64,000 nt of DNA. Origin: Lachnospiraceae bacterium P6A3 (lineage in GTDB: Bacteria > Bacillota > Clostridia > Lachnospirales > Lachnospiraceae). Both the position numbers and the translations under genes were made by a program. Positions 8,646 through 17,424 of the stretch are shown one piece after another; within the stretch, counting starts at the first letter, position 1; the number at the start of each line of letters is the position of its first letter. Location: assembly GCA_000702085.1 (NCBI GenBank), contig JNKP01000001.1, positions 1 through 64,000 of the forward strand, written 5' to 3'. The notes below the pieces were generated by a model. That model did not search any database. It was not told the DNA's origin and was given only the letters and a program-made list of their open reading frames with translations.

Positions 8646-10549
8646 TATTGTGCTGCCTCCTCGGGTACATTTACGTTACTCTCAACAACAACCTGTTCCT
8701 GAGGAACATATACACAAGTTACTGTAAAAGCAACATATCTTCTGCAGATATACTTCTCGCCGGTTTTAGCATCAACTCCGGTATAGTATGTTCCGATATG
8801 ATTAACTGTATAAACAGTCTTGCCTTCTTCGGCTTCATCATCGGCAGCTTCTTCATCATCAGCATCCGCATCCTTGGCGTCTTCTGCTTCCTCTTCAGCC
8901 TCTTCCTCTTCTTCATCGGCATCGAGATCGTGAATAACTACATCATCTCCAAGGGCGTTGATTTCCTCTTCAGAAAGTCTGTCTTCCTTCTCTTCAAGTT
9001 TCTCAAGAGAAACGCTCTGAACAGAATCAAATCCTCTGAGAGTTTCAAGAATACCGATAGCCTGGTTCCTATCGAGAACTTCAACCGTCATGGTGAATTC
9101 CTCGTCATCGGATGTAAACTCAGAAATGGTCATATCTTTAGGCATCTTAACCTCAAGTTCCTCAAGGAATTCGAGAATTCCATCGGAGGATCTCTGGGTC
9201 ATGCTCTCGCCGGTAACAACACCTCTGTAAAACTCAAGAACCGCAGCATATCTGTTATAGATAGCTTCAGACTCAAGATATCTCTGTTCGGTAGCCTTAA
9301 GAGTCTTATTATCGTCCTGAGCTGTCTTCATATCAAAGAATCCCTTGGCAACAAACGCCAAAGAAACAACAACGCCAAGAGTAACAACAAGAGGAACAAG
9401 TTTTCCTAAATTAGTAGCATTCTTGGCTTTATTTGATTTAGCTCTTGAGAAGAAACCAACAGGAGCATAAATCGCACCGATAGATGCTACATAGTTATAA
9501 AGGTCGGCATTGTCTCCAAGAACCGAATACGATACATTTTCAAGCTTTCTGAGAACGCTGACCTTAAGTCCGAGTTCGTTGGAAAGCAAATGTGAAATAC
9601 CGTTAATCGCACCGCCGGCACCGCAGATATAGCAAAGATCAAGAGGGTTTGAAGAGTTGGTCGAATTGTAGTAATTGATAACTCTCTGAATACCCTTTAC
9701 AAGATCTTCGAGGCTGTCGGTAACAGCCTGACGGGCATTGGTCATTGCCTGGCCTTCGGAAGGCTCGGGCATATCCTCACTGTCGGTAATAGCGGTAGCT
9801 TCATTGAGAGTCTTTCTGATGCAGGCTCTCTTCATTGCTATATTACGAGCATCAAACTCACTTACAGCCTGGAATGCGGGCTGATGCATGATTTCCTTAA
9901 TAGCAGGAAGGAAACCGAATCCGATATTTCTCTGAAGAAGAAGGCTCTCATTCTTGATAACGAGAACAGATGTCGAGTTCTCTTCTATCTTAAGAACCAT
10001 CTTACACTGGGTCTTATTTTCACTCTTGAGAACCTGATATACGGAGTTTGCAACGTTGTCAACCTGTACAAGTACAAGTCCGCAGGAAGCTGCAAGCTGT
10101 TTATAGCTCTCAACGAGGTTATTTTCTGCTGCCATAATGGAAACACGAAGTTTTCCGGCATCCTTACCCTCATCGATGGTACCAAGTACGGTATATGCAA
10201 CCTGATAATTGTCAAGATCGATGGGGAAGTAATCAGACAGATTAGTCTGGATCATGGAATCGAGCTGAGCTGCCTTCATCTGAGGAAGCTGCTGCTCACG
10301 GGTTACTATCTTAGTTGAAGAGATAGTAAAGATTACGTTCTTGGTTCCCTTAATTCTGTTAGAAACCAGTGCGGTTCTGATGGCATTAGCCACAGCGTCA
10401 GGGTTAATGAGATATCCGTCATTAATGGAATTCTCCGGTGTGTTGCAGACTACATGATAATATACCCTGGGATTTGTCGTCTTGTAGTCCATCTGGACGA
10501 TACGGATCGTCGTGTTACTGAGCTCAATGCTTAGAATCTTGGAAGCCAT
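8645..10549 (-). CDS. pilM: PilM-PilN fusion protein
   Basis: The 634-residue protein combines two normally separate pilus parts. Residues 1 to about 370 form an actin-like PilM domain (start ILSIELSNTTIRIVQMDY, later CGAGGAINGI). A membrane helix follows at about 383-402, then a coiled region and a PilN-like periplasm-type domain (about 450-518, with FLEELEVKMPKDMTISEF). An acidic stretch (about 541-577, nearly all Glu, Asp and Ala) precedes a short C-terminal beta region of about 55 residues. In most bacteria PilM binds a short N-terminal tail of a separate PilN; here the link is covalent. The protein should connect the PilB motor to PilO. GAGGGTAGG precedes the ATG. Confidence 0.85.
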   Translation of the reverse strand: MASKILSIELSNTTIRIVQMDYKTTNPRVYYHVVCNTPENSINDGYLINPDAVANAIRTALVSNRIKGTKNVIFTISSTKIVTREQQLPQMKAAQLDSMIQTNLSDYFPIDLDNYQVAYTVLGTIDEGKDAGKLRVSIMAAENNLVESYKQLAASCGLVLVQVDNVANSVYQVLKSENKTQCKMVLKIEENSTSVLVIKNESLLLQRNIGFGFLPAIKEIMHQPAFQAVSEFDARNIAMKRACIRKTLNEATAITDSEDMPEPSEGQAMTNARQAVTDSLEDLVKGIQRVINYYNSTNSSNPLDLCYICGAGGAINGISHLLSNELGLKVSVLRKLENVSYSVLGDNADLYNYVASIGAIYAPVGFFSRAKSNKAKNATNLGKLVPLVVTLGVVVSLAFVAKGFFDMKTAQDDNKTLKATEQRYLESEAIYNRYAAVLEFYRGVVTGESMTQRSSDGILEFLEELEVKMPKDMTISEFTSDDEEFTMTVEVLDRNQAIGILETLRGFDSVQSVSLEKLEEKEDRLSEEEINALGDDVVIHDLDADEEEEEAEEEAEDAKDADADDEEAADDEAEEGKTVYTVNHIGTYYTGVDAKTGEKYICRRYVAFTVTCVYVPQEQVVVESNVNVPEEAAQ

Positions 10550-10578
10550 ATCCTACCCTCTTTAAAAAATTTATTATG

Positions 10579-10599
10579 AACAGATAACCATTATCTGTT
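10579..10599 (-). terminator. intergenic hairpin, possible attenuator
   Basis: A 9-bp stem (AACAGATAA / TTATCTGTT) with a 3-base loop lies between the peptidase gene and the pilMN gene, followed on the minus strand by an A/T-rich stretch including six Ts. It may tune the ratio of peptidase/pilin to the assembly proteins. Confidence 0.4.
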
Positions 10600-10610
10600 A
10601 CATTCAATAA

Positions 10611-11408
10611 TCAAAACCCTATAAAAGTAACTGTCAAACTACTCAAATAGTTCAAATATGCGGAAATCATCTGTTCACCCGCAAATATCGAAATAACAAT
10701 ACCTGCAGATAAATAAGGACCCATTGCAAGCATATGAGACTCTCCGCTTATCTTCATACGTGCAATATGAATAACGGATCCCAAAATACAACCAAGGAAA
10801 AAGGCCAGGATAACCAATTTCCATCCAAGCAGAAGACCTGCGGCCCCCATAAGCTTGACGTCACCGCCTCCGATGCCTCTTCCCTTGGTCGCATAATAGA
10901 TCAATAAAAGTGGAATACTGACTGATACCAGGCCGATAATATATTCCGGCCAAGAATTGTGATCTAAGATAAATTCATAGATCAGCCTTATCGTACCCAA
11001 TACCAGTATAAAAATGTTAAATCCGACCGGTATTTCGTACGTACGAAAATCGATCACACTAAGTGCGATCAGGCTGCTGATAAGTCCGCAATACAGAAGG
11101 GTTGTAACGCTCATATCAAACAGCAGATAAGTAACCAACCACATCGTTCCGTTCAGAGCCTCTATAAGAGGATACTGGACCGAAAGTTTGGTCTTGCACT
11201 TCCTGCATCTACCCCGAAGAGTAAGCCAACTGAAAAGTGGGATGAGATCATACCACTCAAGCTGGTAACCGCAAGTCATACAATGAGACCTGGTCTTTAC
11301 AAATTCTTCCTTCTTCGGGATCCGGTAGATCAGCACATTTAAGAAGCTGCCTACCGTAATCCCAAAGAGAAAGAACACTATTCCGATGTAAATGCGGAAA
11401 TAAAACAT
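10611..11408 (-). CDS. pilD: prepilin peptidase (leader peptidase/methyltransferase)
   Basis: This membrane aspartyl protease cleaves and N-methylates prepilins. The 265-residue protein has the N-terminal methyltransferase-type domain with two zinc CxxC pairs (Cys43/46 and Cys68/71). The two catalytic aspartates are in DFRTYEIP (Asp120) and the GGGD motif (Asp183). About eight membrane helices are visible. It begins 9 bases after the major pilin stop. Its substrates are the five prepilin-type proteins of this operon. The family assignment is secure. Confidence 0.93.
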   Translation of the reverse strand: MFYFRIYIGIVFFLFGITVGSFLNVLIYRIPKKEEFVKTRSHCMTCGYQLEWYDLIPLFSWLTLRGRCRKCKTKLSVQYPLIEALNGTMWLVTYLLFDMSVTTLLYCGLISSLIALSVIDFRTYEIPVGFNIFILVLGTIRLIYEFILDHNSWPEYIIGLVSVSIPLLLIYYATKGRGIGGGDVKLMGAAGLLLGWKLVILAFFLGCILGSVIHIARMKISGESHMLAMGPYLSAGIVISIFAGEQMISAYLNYLSSLTVTFIGF

Positions 11409-11417
11409 TAAGCTAAA

Positions 11418-11813
11418 TTATGACGCAGCTGCCTTGTAGTTAGAAGCGCCGGACTCGGTGGTAAGATCGAAAGATGCAGCAGTAACTGAGCAGGTGCCGG
11501 TAATTGCGTTGTAGCTAGCTGAGAAAGTGGGATGAGTTCCACCGATGGTAGCTGAGCAGCTAGGCTCTTCGGAAATGGTAGAAAGTGAAGTGAAGTTTCC
11601 TGATGCGATAGAGCCTGATCCGGTAAGAGATCCGTCAGCGATGTCAGCAAGAACTGCTTCTCTGATCTCCTGAGCGGTCTGGATGTCACGGCTTCTTCTG
11701 GACTGCTCAACGTACTTGATGAACTGAGGTGCAAGAACACCTACAAGTACTGCCATGATAGCAATAACGATGATGAGTTCTACGAGTGAAAAACCTTTGT
11801 TGTCCTTCTTCAT
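11418..11813 (-). CDS. pilA: major type IV pilin-like protein
   Basis: The 131-residue prepilin has a 7-residue leader (MKKDNKG), FSLVE with Glu at mature +5, and a classical hydrophobic N-terminal helix. A small Ser/Thr/Ala-rich domain follows, with a Cys pair (about Cys84 and Cys101) that could form a disulfide. Shortness, position after pilC and a strong ribosome site (AAAGGAGAG, 6 bases before the ATG) make it the likely major subunit. The leader and helix resemble competence (ComGC) and type IVa pilins. The C-terminus ends in Ala-rich residues without a sorting signal. Confidence 0.88.
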   Translation of the reverse strand: MKKDNKGFSLVELIIVIAIMAVLVGVLAPQFIKYVEQSRRSRDIQTAQEIREAVLADIADGSLTGSGSIASGNFTSLSTISEEPSCSATIGGTHPTFSASYNAITGTCSVTAASFDLTTESGASNYKAAAS

Positions 11814-11897
11814 AATAATCTCTCCTTTAAATAAATGAATTGGTTTTATATCTCAAACGCCTCTGCCCTTCTACACAGGCGATTGATTCGAAATGAA

Positions 11898-13112
11898 TTA
11901 CAGATTGTCGAGGCCCTGATACATTGCAAGCATGGGAGCCATAACCGCACCGATAAGCACGCCGACTATAAGAGCAAGCACAATAATGATCATAGGCTCG
12001 AGCATTGCCATGAACGACTGAACTGCCATCTCAACTTCTTCCTCATAATATTCAGCGTTCTTATTGAGCATATCCTCGATATTACCGGTTTCCTCGCCGA
12101 TTCTTACCATGTAGTAAACCATCGGAGGGAAGATACCCGCCTCTTCAAGAGGTCTGGAAAGAGGCTGACCGATTGTAATCTCTTCCTTAGCATGTTCAAG
12201 TGCTTCACGGAAGTAGATATTCGTCATGACGCCGGAAGTGATATCAACTGCTTCAACAAGGGGAAGGCCGGCTCCGATAAGAGTACTGAGAGTTCTGGAC
12301 ATAAGTGCCGAAGCACTCTTAACGGTTATTTCATGTGTAAGAATGAATTTAATCGCAATCTTACCGAAGAAATGTTTTCCCTGATCCGTATTCTTAAAGG
12401 TAATAATTCCAAATGCTATAGCTCCGATAACAGGAACAATTATAAACCAATAATTCTTCAGTCCGTCACTCATCGCAACAACCGCTTTTGTTATTGCGGG
12501 AAGTTCCGTATCAAGCTCCGCAAACATCGAAGTATATGTAGGAATAACGACTTCGAGCATTACTATAACGACGGCAATAGCAACGAGCACAACGATGATG
12601 GGGTAAATCATTGCTTTCTTAATGAGAGCCTGGGTCTTGCTGGTTCTTTCAAACTGCTTACCCATTCTGTCAAAAGCGATGTCCAATGAACCTGACGCCT
12701 CGCCGGCAGTGACCATGCTGATAAGCAGAGAAGGAAAAATCGTAGGAAATTCAGCCATTGCTCCGGATAAGGTCATACCGGTTTCGGTACTTGTCTTAAC
12801 ATCAAAGATTGCCTCTCTGAGTTTCTTATTCTCAGTGGACTCTCCGAGCATCTGGAGTGAATCAAGAATCGTAACACCGGCTCTGATCATGGACACGAAC
12901 TGTCTACAGAAAACCGATAAGTCTCTGACATTAGGTCCCTTTGACAAGTCAAAACTGAGATTCTTGTTAAAAGCATTTTGTGAGCCGAGGCTTACGACTG
13001 TGAGCCCCTGAGCCTTAACGCTGTCTCTGGCTCTGTCGATATTGTCGGCCTCAAGGGATCCCTTTATCAGTTTTCCCTCAGTATTCATAGCTTCATAAGC
13101 GAATGTTGCCAC
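11898..13112 (-). CDS. pilC: PilC/GspF inner-membrane platform protein
   Basis: The 404-residue protein has two repeated GspF domains (about residues 65-190 and 270-390) and three membrane helices, the normal size for PilC. It forms the membrane platform on which the PilB motor works. The signature GEASGSLD in the first repeat and GEETGNIEDML in the second are visible. The start is a GTG placed 7 bases after AGGAGGG. It is the first gene of the pilus operon, whose extension ATPase lies 25 kb away on the same strand. Confidence 0.93.
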   Translation of the reverse strand: MATFAYEAMNTEGKLIKGSLEADNIDRARDSVKAQGLTVVSLGSQNAFNKNLSFDLSKGPNVRDLSVFCRQFVSMIRAGVTILDSLQMLGESTENKKLREAIFDVKTSTETGMTLSGAMAEFPTIFPSLLISMVTAGEASGSLDIAFDRMGKQFERTSKTQALIKKAMIYPIIVVLVAIAVVIVMLEVVIPTYTSMFAELDTELPAITKAVVAMSDGLKNYWFIIVPVIGAIAFGIITFKNTDQGKHFFGKIAIKFILTHEITVKSASALMSRTLSTLIGAGLPLVEAVDITSGVMTNIYFREALEHAKEEITIGQPLSRPLEEAGIFPPMVYYMVRIGEETGNIEDMLNKNAEYYEEEVEMAVQSFMAMLEPMIIIVLALIVGVLIGAVMAPMLAMYQGLDNL

Positions 13113-13146
13113 GTGAGAACCCTCCTCAATTTCTTGTGCTGTAGTA

Positions 13147-13175
13147 ATAATAATATTAAAAATTTATAAAATCAA
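13147..13175 (-). promoter_or_regulatory. putative promoter of the pilC operon
   Basis: TTGATT (-35, 13170-13175), 17 bases, then TATTAT (-10, 13147-13152), about 35 bases before the pilC GTG. It lies in an A/T-rich 158-base gap after the glycan island. It would make the pilus operon independent of the upstream glycan genes. Confidence 0.5.
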
Positions 13176-13270
13176 TCGATTTATGTAAAAAAATTAAATA
13201 AATCTTAATTTTTTACTATATTTCACAAATTGAAATCTTGCTTTTGTGCAACATAAACCACAAAATCCAC

Positions 13271-15118
13271 TTATAAAGAACTATTTTGGGGCTTAAACAA
13301 GCTTAAAACACCTATATTGGTGTTATATTCCCCTATGCAGACATAATTATACCCTGTATTTTTCTCCAACTCTCCGATATAATCTTGTAGCGTCATTAAT
13401 TGTTCGGGGCGTGATAACGAATCCACCGCATAGCTTCCGCCACCGTCTTCCATCTCAGTTTTCTGATCTTCAGATATAAATCCGTCAGAAGCAACAAGCA
13501 CAAGGCATTCTTTCGATAGCTCCGGCATTTTATAATCCTGATCTTCGGTCATCTCAGCAAGCGTAATATACACTTCATCAGATTCCGCAACTACAGGACT
13601 GAGCCATATCATATCCCTGACAAATCTTGCATATATATAGCAGTCTTCTCCTTCCAGATTGGAAATCAGTTCATTCTCTCCCATCGTATCAAACTTAAAA
13701 CTGCCGATATACCTATTGGATAAAATGCAGAGGGCTGTGATTGCAATTAATGAAACAGCCGTAATAATCCTTTTAGCGTTCGTTTTTACGGCAAGTAATA
13801 CTTGAGAATATAAAATAAAGGCCACAGAGAAAAAGAAAATCAAAAACAATGTCATAGCCGCAAAGAAATATCTTTCGGAATATCCCATACCGTAAAGTCT
13901 GGCAGATATGGGAATGATCAGCAGATACATAACGGAAGCAAGAAGTGCAATATACATGGATCCGTGAAGCTTTTTTGCAAACCCGAATACGGTTTTAAAA
14001 ATACTGATTACCCTGCTCTTTAAAGCCATAATAATCTTTTTCATCCATTGTTCATTTCTGAACAAGAACGCAAGAAGTGCTAATACAATAAGAAGCATTA
14101 AAACAATGCCAAGCACCTCAAAAATGTTTAGGAAATTAAAATCAATGCTGAATCCCACGGTTCCGCCAAAGAAATGTATATTGGCCAACCTGAGATCCCA
14201 GGAATAGGGATACTTATAATATCCCGTAGATGACTTGCCTGTGCTTGCTGCGGCAATCGAAGCCTCCGTTTCTATCCCAATATAGGGAAGAAGGAAATTC
14301 AGAGAGTAAGGATAGATAACAAACGACAGCACAACCGCAGCCAGCATTAAAGTGCACAATATAAAGAAGTCTCTGATGCGCTTTTTAAAAAGTAATGCTA
14401 TCGCAAAAAAACCGGTGATGAAAAAAGCAATCACAAGGAAATAAAAATGTGTCATGCAGCCAAGAAGCGCTGTAACAGGAAGAAGCAGATAATACTTAAG
14501 ACATTTGCCCTTTTCTGTTTTCAAAATTTTAGTCATCAGATAAAAAAGCAACAGGGTAAAGAATGTAAACATATGGTAAATACGAAGATAGAGGAAATTC
14601 GCCGTACCGCATCCGGAGAATATGTAATAGAGCACGCAGAGAATCCCGCACTTTGAAGATGCGGTAAACTCATAACAGATCAAATATACGAATATTACAC
14701 ATAAAGCAAAAAAGAAAAGGCTGATAGAAAAAGCATAATACCAGGAGAATGATCCGGGAAACAACGAAGAAACAGTATGAAGTATCAGCGCATACAAAAC
14801 CGGACTCAGATCATATCTCTTGTTATACAGAACAGAATCGTAAGCAAAACGCTCGTCATCAGATACTGTTATATAATCCTTAAAAACTTCGCCCTTAACC
14901 CATTCGTCGACATTTATACGGCAGTCATCCGTATCATAGCCGTAAACATTTGCCTGATAATAGCTGTTGGCAAAGCCGTAGCTCCAGACTTCATCCACAT
15001 GATGTCCGTCACGAGTTGAAAATATCAAGATCAACCTTACAATTCCGAAAATAATAAGACCTGCAAGAATAAAAGCAGGATTAATCTTATTGGATTTGAT
15101 TTTTAAATCTGAAGTCAT
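13271..15118 (-). CDS. GT-C family membrane glycosyltransferase (GT39/ArnT-like)
   Basis: The protein has about 615 residues if started at the ATG 10 bases after the rfbH stop; an upstream ATG would overlap rfbH by 50 bases. About 12 membrane helices are visible. The first extracytoplasmic loop holds HHVDEVWSY, with the Asp-Glu pair typical of polyprenyl-phosphate-sugar transferases of the PMT/ArnT type. The C-terminal 120 residues are soluble. It would transfer a sugar from an undecaprenyl carrier to a surface acceptor. It is the last gene of the glycan island and lies just before pilC, so a glycan or a pilin acceptor is possible. The sugar is unknown. Confidence 0.75.
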   Translation of the reverse strand: MTSDLKIKSNKINPAFILAGLIIFGIVRLILIFSTRDGHHVDEVWSYGFANSYYQANVYGYDTDDCRINVDEWVKGEVFKDYITVSDDERFAYDSVLYNKRYDLSPVLYALILHTVSSLFPGSFSWYYAFSISLFFFALCVIFVYLICYEFTASSKCGILCVLYYIFSGCGTANFLYLRIYHMFTFFTLLLFYLMTKILKTEKGKCLKYYLLLPVTALLGCMTHFYFLVIAFFITGFFAIALLFKKRIRDFFILCTLMLAAVVLSFVIYPYSLNFLLPYIGIETEASIAAASTGKSSTGYYKYPYSWDLRLANIHFFGGTVGFSIDFNFLNIFEVLGIVLMLLIVLALLAFLFRNEQWMKKIIMALKSRVISIFKTVFGFAKKLHGSMYIALLASVMYLLIIPISARLYGMGYSERYFFAAMTLFLIFFFSVAFILYSQVLLAVKTNAKRIITAVSLIAITALCILSNRYIGSFKFDTMGENELISNLEGEDCYIYARFVRDMIWLSPVVAESDEVYITLAEMTEDQDYKMPELSKECLVLVASDGFISEDQKTEMEDGGGSYAVDSLSRPEQLMTLQDYIGELEKNTGYNYVCIGEYNTNIGVLSLFKPQNSSL

Positions 15119-15128
15119 TTTTGTTCTT

Positions 15129-16472
15129 TCAGCTAAGCGATTTGAGTATGATCTTAGCAATATAGTATATTTTTTCATCCGTCATTCCGGGATAAACGCC
15201 GACCCAAAAACTGTCATTCATAATAATGTCAGTATTGGTAAGTTTAGAAGCAATACGATATCCTGTCCCTTTGCTACGAAGATCATCAAAACAGGGATGC
15301 TTAACAAGATTTCCGGCAAAAAGCATGCGGGTCTGAACACCATGTGATTCAAGATTATCAACCACAGTTTTTCTGGATACACCTTCTTTGCAGGTAACGA
15401 TGAACCCAAACCATGAAGGATCGGAATTAATGTCCGCTCCGGGAAGGATAAGTTTATCCTCAGCTCCTCCTTTAGCAAGAAGTTCTTTCAGAAGAGAATG
15501 GTTATGCCTTCTTCTCTCCGCAAAATACGGCATCTTATCAATCTGGGCGCATCCTATTGAAGCCTGAAGATCCGTGGCTTTAAGATTATATCCGAAATGT
15601 GAATACACATATTTATGATCATAACCTTCGGGAAGCTCGCCGAATTTACCATCAAATCTGTGACCGCACATGTTATCGTGGCCGGAAGGACATATGCAGT
15701 CTCGCCCCCAGTCCCTCATGGAACGTATTATTCTATGAAGAAGCGGATTGTTGGTATATACCGCACCGCCTTCTCCCATAGTCATGTGATGAGGAGGATA
15801 AAAGCTGGATGTACCGATGTCCCCTATCGTTCCTGTATAATGCCACTCTTCGTTTATACGAACTCTGCTCCCCAATGCATCACAATTATCTTCTACAAGC
15901 CATAAATTATATTTATCGCAAAACTCTTTAACCGCTTTAAGATCAAACGGATTTCCGAGAGTATGAGCGATCATTACGGCTTTGGTCTTATCGGACAGCG
16001 CATTTTCAAGCAAATTTATATCAATATTATATTCGGGAATGGTTACATCTACGAATACGGGAACCGCATCGTATTGAATTATCGGTGTAACAGTCGTGGG
16101 AAATCCTGCGGCAACGGTAATCACCTCATCACCACGCTTCACACTTCTGTCTCCGAGAAGCGGAGAAGTCAGAGTCATAAATGCCAGCAAATTGGCGGAG
16201 GACCCTGAATTAACCAAAGAGCAGTATTTTACATTCAAATAGTCCGACAGCTTCTTTTCAAATTCATCCGTGTATCTGCCGGAAGTAAGCCAGAATTCAA
16301 GAGCGGAATCTACGAGATTCACCATCTCTTTTTCATCATACACTCTGGAAGCATATGGAATCCTGTCGCCCTCATTAAAGCTGTCGTTTGAAGCGTGATA
16401 GTTTCTTGCATACTCGGCAACAAGATCAAGTATTTCTTTTTTAGCTTCTTCCTGCGTCTTCATTCTTGTCAT
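15129..16472 (-). CDS. rfbH: RfbH-type CDP-4-keto-6-deoxyglucose 3-dehydratase (E1)
   Basis: This enzyme removes the 3-hydroxyl of CDP-4-keto-6-deoxy-D-glucose, the key step to 3,6-dideoxysugars. It has a PMP-dependent aminotransferase fold. The usual catalytic Lys is replaced by His in SSFYPPHHMTMGEGG (about residue 229), the hallmark of E1. A Cys-rich segment (CICPSGHDNMC, about 259-269) fits the [2Fe-2S] cluster region of this family. Length and the FGYNLKATDLQA motif also match. Three in-frame starts are possible; I use the middle ATG, but homology also allows the ATG three codons later. The partner reductase E3 is not in the window. It overlaps the upstream GT2 gene. Confidence 0.9.
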   Translation of the reverse strand: MTRMKTQEEAKKEILDLVAEYARNYHASNDSFNEGDRIPYASRVYDEKEMVNLVDSALEFWLTSGRYTDEFEKKLSDYLNVKYCSLVNSGSSANLLAFMTLTSPLLGDRSVKRGDEVITVAAGFPTTVTPIIQYDAVPVFVDVTIPEYNIDINLLENALSDKTKAVMIAHTLGNPFDLKAVKEFCDKYNLWLVEDNCDALGSRVRINEEWHYTGTIGDIGTSSFYPPHHMTMGEGGAVYTNNPLLHRIIRSMRDWGRDCICPSGHDNMCGHRFDGKFGELPEGYDHKYVYSHFGYNLKATDLQASIGCAQIDKMPYFAERRRHNHSLLKELLAKGGAEDKLILPGADINSDPSWFGFIVTCKEGVSRKTVVDNLESHGVQTRMLFAGNLVKHPCFDDLRSKGTGYRIASKLTNTDIIMNDSFWVGVYPGMTDEKIYYIAKIILKSLS

Positions 16473-17424
16473 CTGTCTCTTCAAAATTTATTCGCTTCTC
16501 TTCTACAACGATTGGCCTGTTAATGGTTCTGGTATTTATGTTAAGAATATACTCACCCATAAAGCCCATAAAGGCCAGCTGAACCGCACCTATCAAAAAC
16601 ATACCTATGATCATCGGCGCATATCCTGCATTAAAGTTATACCAATTGGTAAGCTTTAAAATAAGATAAACAAACGCAACGATAACATCTATAAATCCTA
16701 TAATGAATCCGAGCCATGTCATAAGCCTGAGTCCGACTTTGGTATAAGAGGTTATACTGAGCATGGCAGCATCATATAATGAATAGAAATTATTATGAGT
16801 CTTTCCTGCTCTTCTCTTGGGCTGAACATATTCAACCATCTTGAGATTAAAGCCTTCACCGTATTCGGCGACAATTCCTCTCATAAAAGGAAGCGGATCG
16901 TTAAGTTCTCTTAAAAGTTTCACAAACGACTGATCATACAATCCAAAGCCCGTAAAGTGCTCAATCATCTTAACGGAAGACATACCTTTGATAAGTTTGT
17001 AATAAAGCGTTCTTAGAAAATAAATAAATCCGTTTTCTTTGCTGGATGATTTTACTCCGCTTACAATCTTATGTCCTTTTTCCCATTCATGTACAAATAC
17101 GGGAATCATTTCAACGGGATCCTGAAAATCCGCACAAATGGGAATCACACAATCCCCGTATAAGGAACAAATACCATGAAAAGGAGAATTAAACTGGCCG
17201 AAATTGGTGACATTAAAAATAGCCTTGAATTTCTTATTCTCAAGACACTGTTTCTCAATAAGTTCCCTGGTGCGATCCGTGGATGCATTATCCACATAAC
17301 AGATCTCATAATCATACTCGGGAAGCTTTTCAGATATTTCTTTGGCAACCGCATTGCCTATTTCAACAATATTCTCTTCTTCGTTAAAGCAGGGAATCAT
17401 TATACTGATCTTCTTCATCGGCAA
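16441..17424 (-). CDS. GtrB/DPM1-like polyprenyl-phosphate glycosyltransferase
   Basis: The GT2 catalytic domain (residues 1-230) starts with SIMIPCFNEEENI, has VDNASTDRT and DFQDP for nucleotide-sugar and metal binding, and a QPKRRAGKTH motif near its end. Two membrane helices follow (about 232-256 and 268-295). This layout is that of undecaprenyl-phosphate sugar transferases (GtrB, ArnC), which supply lipid-linked sugar to GT-C enzymes like the neighbouring one. The start is probably TTG, 9 bases after AAGGAG; the ATG two codons later is 15 bases away. It overlaps the upstream SDR gene by 41 bases. Confidence 0.85.
   Translation of the reverse strand: MPMKKISIMIPCFNEEENIVEIGNAVAKEISEKLPEYDYEICYVDNASTDRTRELIEKQCLENKKFKAIFNVTNFGQFNSPFHGICSLYGDCVIPICADFQDPVEMIPVFVHEWEKGHKIVSGVKSSSKENGFIYFLRTLYYKLIKGMSSVKMIEHFTGFGLYDQSFVKLLRELNDPLPFMRGIVAEYGEGFNLKMVEYVQPKRRAGKTHNNFYSLYDAAMLSITSYTKVGLRLMTWLGFIIGFIDVIVAFVYLILKLTNWYNFNAGYAPMIIGMFLIGAVQLAFMGFMGEYILNINTRTINRPIVVEEKRINFEETDDKNEDAGRS

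Noticed and set aside
8600-9409. 269-residue open frame on the plus strand
   Set aside because: It is antisense to pilMN, has low-complexity hydrophobic composition, no ribosome site and no family features.
11835-12689. 284-residue open frame on the plus strand
   Set aside because: It is the antisense of pilC; the sequence is rich in His and Asn and matches nothing, whereas pilC is certain.
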